From Anaerolineae bacterium (lineage in GTDB: Bacteria > Chloroflexota > Anaerolineae > 4572-78 > J111): 21,598 nucleotides of DNA. This document shows positions 1 to 6,287 of this stretch, one piece after another (position 1 is the first letter of the stretch; each line of letters opens with the position of its first letter). Both the position numbers and the translations under genes were made by a program. Where the stretch lies: NCBI GenBank assembly GCA_023382535.1, contig JAHDWA010000112.1, positions 1-21,598 on the forward strand. The letters run 5' to 3'. Under the pieces are notes generated by a model. It was not told where the DNA came from, ran no database searches, and saw nothing but the letters and a program-made list of their open reading frames with translations.

Positions 1-3000
1 CATTACGGGCTGCCTTTTCCCGACGATGTGACCTACGTGCCTTTGAAAACAGAGGCCGGCGTCATTGGGATTTTAGCTATTGAACTGGTTATTCACAATA
101 AAAACACGCTCAAGTTGGTGACCACTCTGGCCGATCTGGCTGCTATCGCCATTGATAATGCCCGCCTGCTGGAAGACACGCGCCGGCGAGCCAACGAGAT
201 GCAAAACCTCTACCGGCTGGGCGTCGAAGTGAGCGGCCTGCTCGACGTACGCCAGGTGATGGTTTCAGTCGTCAACAATGCCCTCACTTTAACCGATACC
301 CAGATTGGCACTATCCTCCTCTGGGATGAAGAAGCCAGGAGTTACCTTATAGACGGGGCACTCAATACGGATGACGCAGTAGCCCAGTTGATCCTGAACG
401 AAGCCAAAGAGTCTTTGGAACTGGACCCAGCGGTGGCGGGCGAAGAGCTGTTATGGTCTCGTTTAACCCGGCAAATTATTGACACCGGCCAGCCGGTTAT
501 GCTGGGGGCATCGTCGGCGGTGGTGAGCGAACCTCTGGCTGCCGGGAAGGGTGCTGGGGTTATAGCCGGCCCGCGACCAACCAACGGTTACAGTAAACCG
601 GCGTTGCCGCTGGGGGTTCGGGCGATTCTGGGAGTGCCAATTCAGGTGCAGAACGAAGTCAACGGGGCCATTTTTGTCTGCAACCTGGTGGCGCGGAGCT
701 TTAATGAGCGCGATATCCAACTCCTGTCGTTTGTAGCCAACCAGGCTGCCGTAGCCGTGCGCAATGCCCAACTGGTGCAGCGACTCAACCTCTTGACCGA
801 AGAATTGGAACGGCGGGTGGCCCTGCGAACCGAAGAGTTAGCTCAAACGCTGCAAGACCTGACCGAAGAGCGCGACCGGGTCAATGCGTTATATCAAATT
901 ACCCGTGAACTTGCGGCCAGCTTTGATCTGGATCGGGTCCTGGTGGAAGCCTTAAGCCTGATTAATCGCGCTGTAGGAATTTCGCACGGCTCCATCCTGC
1001 TGCTCGACCACGAAACGGGCAGCCTGGTTTACCGGGCTGCTCTGGGCCGCGACAAGCCGCTGCCACGGGGCGGCCACAAGACCCAATACCGGCCGGGGTA
1101 CGGCCTGGCCGGCAAAGTGATCGAAACCCGCCAGGCCCGAATTGTGCCTGATCTGTTTATGGACCCCGATTGGGTGTCAACAAAAGAAACGCCCGACCGC
1201 CGTTCGGCGCTGGCGGTGCCGCTCATCACCGGCGAAGATGTCCTGGGGGTCTTGCTGCTCTTCCATCCTGAGCTAAATTACTTTACCGAGGATCACCTCA
1301 AACTGGTTATTGCCGCCGGAGCGCAGGTAGCAACAGCCATTAACAATGCTGAACTTTATCGTCTGATTACCGACCAAGCCCAACGTCTGGGGGTCATGCT
1401 CCGCACCCAGGCCGCCGAGGCCGCCAAAAATCAGGCTATCTTGAAAGGTATCACCGATGGCGTGCTGGTGCTTGATGCCAAGCACAATATTGTCCTGGTT
1501 AATCCTAAGGCTGCCGAGATTTTGAAAATCGAGGCTGAAAGGCTAGAGAATCAGCCTATCCAGTACAGCCTGGGCCAGCCAGGGTCTGGTGAGGAGCCGG
1601 AACTGCCTTACCTGTTCTACCTTCAACTTTTGAAAGCGCTGGCTGCCCTTGAGGCCGGGGAAAGCTCTGCCGAGTTTCGGGTTGAAGCGGCCAACAAGGT
1701 GGTCACGGTAACGCTAGCTCCGGTCATGTTGGCCCCTGAGGAACAGCCCAGTCTGGTCGCCGTTTTGCGGGATATCAGCCGTGAAGCCGAAATTGACCGG
1801 ATCAAAAACGAATTTATTTCGACCGTCTCGCACGAGCTGCGCACGCCGATGACCTCGATTAAGGGTTATGCTGACCTACTCGTTTCCAGCAGTCCTCAAG
1901 TCGGTGAATTGAATCCTATCCAGCGCCGCTTTGTGCAGGTAATTCAATCCAACGCCAACCGTCTGACCGAACTCGTCAATGACATCCTCGAAATTTCACG
2001 CATTGAAACCGGACGGGTGAAGCTGGAACTTGAATCATTGGATATTATCCGACTCATCAACGAGGTCGCCGTTTCGTTTGAAGGACAGGTGGTCAATAAG
2101 GCGATGAATCTGTCGCTGAATTTGCCGGAGAAACTGCCTCACGTTTATGCCGATAAAGCCAGAGTGACTCAAATATTGGTCAACCTGATTGGGAATGCCT
2201 GGCAGTATACCCCTGAAGGGGGTAACATTACCATCCATGCCAAAATGGCCGATCACCGCTTTATCCAGATTGATGTTGAGGATACGGGCATCGGCATTGT
2301 GGAAAAAGATATTCAATACGTCTTTGATCGCTTCTTCCGCTCCGAGCGCACCGAAGTGCAGGTGGTGGATGGCACCGGCCTGGGATTATCCATTACCAGG
2401 ATGTTTGTCGAGATGTTAGGTGGAGAGATCTGGCTTAAAAGCCAGTTGGATGTTGGCACCACCTTTAGTTTCACTTTGCCAATAGATGTCGTTCAGGCGC
2501 AAACGGAGGCTCCGTTGGATGAAGCCGGAAGGCAAACTCGGCCAACCCTGATATTGATTGATGATAACGTGGCCGTTGCTAACCTCTTAAAGCCTCAGTT
2601 GGAACGGGCCGGATACCAGGTAACCCTTGCTACTGAAGGCGAAAATGCCTTAAATTTAGTCCAGCAGGCCCAATCAACCCTTAAATTGATCATGCTCAAT
2701 CTCCTGTTAAAAAATGGTGACGGTTTTACTCTGCTGGAACGATTACAGCATGATGAAGCGACACAGGGGGTGCCAATCCTGGTTACATCACTCGGCGTTG
2801 ACGACAGCGGCCAGGATTTAGCCATAGAAGTGGTTGATTACATCAGCAGCTCTTTTGCCGACACCCAGGTCCTGGAACGAGTCCGGTGGGCATTGACCTT
2901 AGCCACCGGCGAAACTCAAGAAATCGGCCCGGCTGGAATGTCGTCCTTAAGAAATGGGCGGTATCAGATGCTGGTTGTCGCTCCCAACCAGGGTACGGTT

Positions 3001-3372
3001 AAGCGGCTTAAAGAGGCGCTGGAAGCTCACGGCTATAAAGTGCAGCGCGCTTTCAATAGCCAACAGGCCCTCGATATTGCTACCGGCGATAAGCCCGACC
3101 TGGTGTTGATTGATCCCAAGCTGCCGGATGTGGAGGGAGTCAGTGTCATTACCCAGCTTCGTCGCATTGCTGCACCCAAGCGTTTGCCCATGATCGGGAT
3201 TGTTGACCGGTCAGTGTCACTGCCAGAAAATGATGATAAGATAAAAATGCTCGGTCGAGAAAATTGGGTTAAAATGAGACATCCCTTTGCAACGGATGTT
3301 TTAGTGGCCGAAATCGTTCAGATTGGCGGTAAGCCCGGCCCTAGCCAGGACCAAAAACCGGCCAAGAGCTAG
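1..3372 (+). CDS. Hybrid sensor histidine kinase, GAF-GAF-GAF-PAS-HisKA-HATPase-REC-REC (5' end outside window)
   Basis: The frame is open from base 1, so the gene starts upstream. Residue numbers here count from the GTG at 28, which is not the true start. Order: end of a GAF domain (1-50), a second GAF (60-255), a coiled coil, a third GAF (285-450), PAS (470-590), HisKA with H-box SHELRTPM (His602), and an HATPase with N-box Asn723, DTGIGI at 752 and GTGLGL at 782. Two receiver-like domains follow. The first (from 840) keeps the acidic pair D845/D846, but the phospho-acceptor position is Asn (MLN891) and the KPF lysine is Ser941. The second (from 970) keeps the Asp (LIDP, D1029) but lacks the acidic pair and the lysine. 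The kinase core looks active, autophosphorylating and passing phosphate to a separate regulator, plausibly the one at 3565. No membrane segment is visible in this part, so it is probably cytosolic. Ligands of the GAF domains are unknown. Confidence 0.93.
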   Translation, partial: HYGLPFPDDVTYVPLKTEAGVIGILAIELVIHNKNTLKLVTTLADLAAIAIDNARLLEDTRRRANEMQNLYRLGVEVSGLLDVRQVMVSVVNNALTLTDTQIGTILLWDEEARSYLIDGALNTDDAVAQLILNEAKESLELDPAVAGEELLWSRLTRQIIDTGQPVMLGASSAVVSEPLAAGKGAGVIAGPRPTNGYSKPALPLGVRAILGVPIQVQNEVNGAIFVCNLVARSFNERDIQLLSFVANQAAVAVRNAQLVQRLNLLTEELERRVALRTEELAQTLQDLTEERDRVNALYQITRELAASFDLDRVLVEALSLINRAVGISHGSILLLDHETGSLVYRAALGRDKPLPRGGHKTQYRPGYGLAGKVIETRQARIVPDLFMDPDWVSTKETPDRRSALAVPLITGEDVLGVLLLFHPELNYFTEDHLKLVIAAGAQVATAINNAELYRLITDQAQRLGVMLRTQAAEAAKNQAILKGITDGVLVLDAKHNIVLVNPKAAEILKIEAERLENQPIQYSLGQPGSGEEPELPYLFYLQLLKALAALEAGESSAEFRVEAANKVVTVTLAPVMLAPEEQPSLVAVLRDISREAEIDRIKNEFISTVSHELRTPMTSIKGYADLLVSSSPQVGELNPIQRRFVQVIQSNANRLTELVNDILEISRIETGRVKLELESLDIIRLINEVAVSFEGQVVNKAMNLSLNLPEKLPHVYADKARVTQILVNLIGNAWQYTPEGGNITIHAKMADHRFIQIDVEDTGIGIVEKDIQYVFDRFFRSERTEVQVVDGTGLGLSITRMFVEMLGGEIWLKSQLDVGTTFSFTLPIDVVQAQTEAPLDEAGRQTRPTLILIDDNVAVANLLKPQLERAGYQVTLATEGENALNLVQQAQSTLKLIMLNLLLKNGDGFTLLERLQHDEATQGVPILVTSLGVDDSGQDLAIEVVDYISSSFADTQVLERVRWALTLATGETQEIGPAGMSSLRNGRYQMLVVAPNQGTVKRLKEALEAHGYKVQRAFNSQQALDIATGDKPDLVLIDPKLPDVEGVSVITQLRRIAAPKRLPMIGIVDRSVSLPENDDKIKMLGRENWVKMRHPFATDVLVAEIVQIGGKPGPSQDQKPAKS

Positions 3373-3416
3373 CAGAATTTGGATATAAGTACAGCCAAAT
3401 AAATTATGTTGGATTC

Positions 3417-3471
3417 GTAGTAACGACTTTAGTCGTCTGTAGGCTGGTTAAGCGACTGAAGTCGCCACTAC
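3417..3471. repeat. REPIN-like pair of inverted palindromic repeats
   Basis: Two 20-base units lie in opposite orientation in the gap between the hybrid kinase and its downstream regulator. The left unit (3417-3436) is GTAGTAACGACTTTAGTCGT. The right unit (3452-3471), reverse-complemented, reads GTAGTGGCGACTTCAGTCGC, matching the left at 16 of 20 positions. Each unit is itself a small hairpin (CGACT/AGTCG type). This is the layout of REP/REPIN dispersed elements. A T-run at 3485-3490 follows, so the structure could also help end transcription of the kinase gene. No transposase is seen nearby. Confidence 0.7.
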
Positions 3472-3564
3472 AAAGCTTCAAAACTTTTTTGTTTGCACTT
3501 ATTGAGTCCAAACAGGCTTCAGGTGATGCGGATGAACAGCGTGAAGCAGGAGTTATTATAAAGC

Positions 3565-3948
3565 ATGCGCGAACCGTTGATTTTAGTAGCCGAAGATGAA
3601 AGAGATATTCGGGAACTTATTGTTTTTACCTTGCAGATTGCCGGGTTTAATGTCGTTGAAGTGCCGAATGGTGAGGAAGCAGTTAAAAAAGCCCCGGAAG
3701 TTAAGCCTGATCTCATTTTAATGGATGTCCGTATGCCCAAGATGACCGGGTTTGAAGCCTGTAAGGCTTTGAAACAGCAGGAAATCACCAAGGACATCCC
3801 AGTCATCTTCCTTTCGGCCAAAGGCCAGGAAACGGAAATAAGCACGGGGCTTGACCTGGGCGCCGAGGAATACTTCCTCAAACCTTTTGCGCCTGACGAT
3901 CTTATCAAACGTGTCAACAAAATTTTAACTAAGTATGGCAAGCTGTAG
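3565..3948 (+). CDS. Single-domain response regulator (CheY-like receiver)
   Basis: 127 residues, one receiver domain and no output domain. All key residues are present: acidic pair E10/D11, phospho-acceptor D54 (LILMDVRMP), Ser84 (IFLSAKG) and Lys106 (FLKPF). ATG 3565 is the first in-frame start after a stop at 3559. An AGGAG sits 13 bases upstream, a rather long spacing. It follows the hybrid kinase on the same strand after 192 bases that contain a palindromic repeat. Because the kinase's own receivers have lost essential residues, this protein is a plausible phosphate acceptor; that pairing is inferred from context. With no DNA-binding or enzymatic domain it would act by protein-protein contact. 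Confidence 0.92.
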   Translation: MREPLILVAEDERDIRELIVFTLQIAGFNVVEVPNGEEAVKKAPEVKPDLILMDVRMPKMTGFEACKALKQQEITKDIPVIFLSAKGQETEISTGLDLGAEEYFLKPFAPDDLIKRVNKILTKYGKL

Positions 3949-4048
3949 AAATAAACCCGCTCGACTTGATTTGAGTAGCAAAAGATAGTAAACTTTTGAC
4001 TCGTAACTCACTTCGTTTGTATCTCTTCTGGACAACACGGGTCGCTTC

Positions 4049-4846
4049 ATGAGTGCAGTAGTCATAGATGGCGGTTTGGTTCATTATGAAGCCTTTGGAC
4101 GGGGGCGGCCCGTCCTGTTTTTGCATGGCTGGCTTGGCTCCTGGCGCTATTGGATGCCAACAATGGAGGCTGTATCAGACCGGCATCGCACCTATGCCCT
4201 GGACCTGTGGGGCTTTGGTGACTCTGACAAATCAAGACAGCGCTACACCGTAGCAGACTATGTGACCCTGGTGCATGAGTTTGTTGAGAATATGGGCATC
4301 CGTGACGCGCCGATTATTGGCCATGCCCTGGGAGCCAGTGTCGCTCTGGAATACGCCATTCAGCATGCCGACAGCGTCAAAAAGTTGATGACCGTCAGCT
4401 TGCCTATGAACGCCGACTGCATCAATCGCAAACTCATTGATTTTGCCAATAACTCGGTTATTGCCAAAATGATGTGGTGGCGGCAAATCACCTATAAAGA
4501 AGTCCAAAAAGAAGCAGAAAAAGCCGGTGAGGGCGCTATCAGCCTCAGTATTCAATCGGTGGCCAAGGTTGATGTCAAAAGTTATATTCAAAACTTGAGC
4601 CAGCGGGAAAATTCTATGCTGCTGGCTGTTTACGGCGAGAAAGATGATGTGATTGATCCCGGTCCCACGCGTGACTTCAACGGCACCTGGCCCAATATTC
4701 GCCAGATTGGGTTGTCGGACTCAAAACATTTCCCCATGCTGGATGAAGCCGCCAAATTCCATCGCCTCCTCAAAGATTTTCTGGATGTCGAAAACGACCT
4801 ATCCATTCTGGAATTAAAGGAGGAGTGGCGGCGGCGAACTCGCTGA
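4049..4846 (+). CDS. Alpha/beta-hydrolase-fold protein with Ala at the nucleophile position
   Basis: 265 residues with the usual fold landmarks: the oxyanion-region HGWLG (26-30), the DLWGFGDSD segment (52-60), a nucleophile-elbow region, an acid region YGEKDD (195-200) and the late histidine SKHFPM (H227). The elbow reads G-H-A-L-G (91-95) instead of G-H-S-x-G. The codon is GCC, one base from TCC (Ser). Acid and histidine remain, so the classical serine hydrolase triad is missing only its nucleophile. The protein may be a non-catalytic binding or signalling protein, may use another chemistry, or the base may be a sequencing error. No signal peptide. The start has a weak ribosome site. It lies 100 bases after the response regulator on the same strand. 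The specific substrate is not recognisable. Confidence 0.85.
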   Translation: MSAVVIDGGLVHYEAFGRGRPVLFLHGWLGSWRYWMPTMEAVSDRHRTYALDLWGFGDSDKSRQRYTVADYVTLVHEFVENMGIRDAPIIGHALGASVALEYAIQHADSVKKLMTVSLPMNADCINRKLIDFANNSVIAKMMWWRQITYKEVQKEAEKAGEGAISLSIQSVAKVDVKSYIQNLSQRENSMLLAVYGEKDDVIDPGPTRDFNGTWPNIRQIGLSDSKHFPMLDEAAKFHRLLKDFLDVENDLSILELKEEWRRRTR

Positions 4847-4934
4847 CTCCCTCGTCCTGCACGCATTGCTCAGGCCAAAAACCATACCCCCTTGGCTGTA
4901 TTAAAATAGATTAGCCGGATTTTATAAGATTGTG

Positions 4935-4940
4935 TATAAT
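4935..4940 (+). promoter_or_regulatory. -10 element upstream of the V4R-like gene
   Basis: A perfect TATAAT, with at best a poor -35 (TTAGCC at 4911). The predicted start near 4947 leaves a leader of about 35 bases ending in a strong ribosome site (AGGGAGGTGA, 4968-4977) five bases before the ATG at 4982. This suggests the V4R-like gene is transcribed separately from the hydrolase gene. Confidence 0.5.
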
Positions 4941-4981
4941 GAAGCCACTGTATCATTAAGATACCCCAGGGAGGTGACTCA

Positions 4982-5602
4982 ATGCCTGAAGAGCGTCCTA
5001 TGCCGAATGCGGCTCTACGTGTTTTGTTAGACGCTATCGAAGAGGTCATGGGAGAAAACGGTACCAAGGCAGTGTTAAATGCCGGGGGCTTGAGTAAATA
5101 TATTAACAACTATCCCCCCAAAGACCTGGAAATGAAGGCCACTTTTGCCGAGTACGGCGCGGTCCAGCAGGCGGTCGAAGAATTTTACGGCCCGCGTGGC
5201 GCGCGAGCGATGCTGTTGCGCATTGGTCGGGCCACCTTTCAATTTGGCCTGCGTGACCAACCCGCCATTTTGGGCCTGGTCGGCGTGGCCTTAAAAGCAC
5301 TGCCGGAAAAGACCCGCATGAAGCTGATCCTGGAGCGAATGGCTAACGCAGCCGTCGAGCGGGTCAATCAGCCCACGAGCTTGATCGAAGAAGAGGATGC
5401 TTTTTATTTCGTCGTGGACAAGTGCCCTTGCGCATGGCGTCCTGCTCACGATAAACCCTGCTGCTACACCACCATGGGCGTTCTGATGGAAGCAATGGCC
5501 TGGACCACCGGCAAATTCTATAAAGTTGAGGAAGTGGCCTGTATCGCCAACGGCGCTACCAATTGCGTGTACCGTATCCCCAAACAACCCACCGAAGAGT
5601 AA
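4982..5602 (+). CDS. V4R-like (4-vinyl-reductase-type) small-molecule-binding domain protein
   Basis: 206 residues, soluble. The C-terminal third carries the Cys pattern typical of V4R/heme-NO-binding-like sensor domains: C148-x-C150, C160-C161, then the closing VACIANGATNCVYRI segment with C187 and C195. Family members bind metals or small hydrophobic ligands and often act as sensors; a metal site from these cysteines is an inference. The N-terminal part (residues 10-125) is mostly helical and not assigned to a family. Start choice is firm: a near-perfect Shine-Dalgarno lies just upstream. The gene has its own -10 box and a strong terminator, so it is probably monocistronic, following a signalling cluster. 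It is not evidence for bacteriochlorophyll synthesis; no pigment gene is present here. Confidence 0.8.
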   Translation: MPEERPMPNAALRVLLDAIEEVMGENGTKAVLNAGGLSKYINNYPPKDLEMKATFAEYGAVQQAVEEFYGPRGARAMLLRIGRATFQFGLRDQPAILGLVGVALKALPEKTRMKLILERMANAAVERVNQPTSLIEEEDAFYFVVDKCPCAWRPAHDKPCCYTTMGVLMEAMAWTTGKFYKVEEVACIANGATNCVYRIPKQPTEE

Positions 5603-5616
5603 GGTTGCCAACCAAC

Positions 5617-5652
5617 AAAAACAGGCTCAAGAACTTGTTTGAGCCTGTTTTT
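5617..5652. terminator. Bidirectional intrinsic terminator
   Basis: Arms AAAAACAGGCTCAA (5617-5630) and its exact complement (5639-5652) around an 8-base loop. On the + strand the stem runs into a T-rich tail, ending the V4R-like gene. On the - strand the A-run reads as T-rich after the stem, ending the convergent fur gene. It lies in the 74-base gap between the two stops. Confidence 0.9.
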
Positions 5653-5676
5653 TATTTAATCCGCTGTTAGATATTT

Positions 5677-6132
5677 TTAACGGCCCGCTAATTTTTCCCG
5701 GCAGCCCTTACAAATGCCAAAGATGCTCAAATGGTCAGTGTGTGCCTGGAAACCGTACTGTTCCTCCAGCTCAGTTCGAACGGGATTAAAGATAGTGTCC
5801 GAAAATTCCTCTATATAACCACACTCGCTGCAAACCAGGTGATGATGCGGCCCGTGGTCTTTGAGGGCAAAATAGGCCTGGCTCCGCCCAAAATTGGTTT
5901 GATTGATCAAGTTCAGTTCCAGCAGCAGTTCCAGCGTGCGGTAAACCGTGGCCAGGCTGACGTAAGGATTGACCTGCTGCACCTGCTCAAATATTTCTTC
6001 GGCGGTAATGTGGCCCTCCAATTTTTCGATGGCCTCAAAAATAATGGCCCGCTGCGGCGTAACCCGCATGCCCCGCGCTTGTAATGCTTCAATTAAACTG
6101 CCTTGTCCTTTGTTCATAAACCTCGCTACCAT
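5677..6132 (-). CDS. Fur/PerR-family metal-responsive transcriptional regulator
   Basis: 151 residues from the ATG at 6132. Another ATG at 6117 (MNKGQ) sits just after a GAGG and is equally possible; a TTG at 6135 is unlikely. The N-terminal winged helix has the recognition-helix segment VSLATVYRTLELL (58-70). The dimerisation domain has HHH (96-98), C101-x2-C104, the HTDH pair (H131, H134) and C141-x2-C144. The two CxxC pairs form the structural zinc site typical of PerR and many Fur proteins. Whether it senses iron, peroxide, zinc or manganese cannot be told from sequence alone. It is convergent with the V4R-like gene and divergent from rarA. A loose GAATTG/CAATTC dyad in its upstream region could be an autoregulatory site, but this is weak. 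Confidence 0.92.
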   Translation of the reverse strand: MVARFMNKGQGSLIEALQARGMRVTPQRAIIFEAIEKLEGHITAEEIFEQVQQVNPYVSLATVYRTLELLLELNLINQTNFGRSQAYFALKDHGPHHHLVCSECGYIEEFSDTIFNPVRTELEEQYGFQAHTDHLSIFGICKGCREKLAGR

Positions 6133-6271
6133 CAAAAGAGTTCAACCATTCTCAGCTCTCAATTACGGTCGAATTGCGAATAACATTAGATACAATTCTA
6201 TTACATCTGCGAAAGGATAGCAAATAGGAACGTGAGACTTCTGTAGCCTTTTCTCGCTCCGGCCCGTTTTG

Positions 6272-6280
6272 TGCTAAAAT
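6272..6280 (+). promoter_or_regulatory. Extended -10 of rarA, leaderless arrangement
   Basis: TGCTAAAAT fits TGn-TAnnnT. Only seven bases separate it from the ATG at 6288, so the predicted transcription start falls on or next to the A of the start codon. No Shine-Dalgarno precedes the ATG, which agrees with a leaderless mRNA. Confidence 0.55.
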
Positions 6281-6287
6281 AACACCT

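Noticed and set aside
4982..5602. Bacteriochlorophyll 4-vinyl reductase as the function of the V4R-like protein
   Set aside because: The similarity is to the broad V4R fold. No pigment-synthesis gene is nearby and stand-alone V4R proteins are mostly sensors.
6190..6205. Canonical Fur or PerR box upstream of the Fur-family gene
   Set aside because: The AT-rich stretch TAGATACAATTCTA has only four paired bases on each side and does not match the known box patterns.
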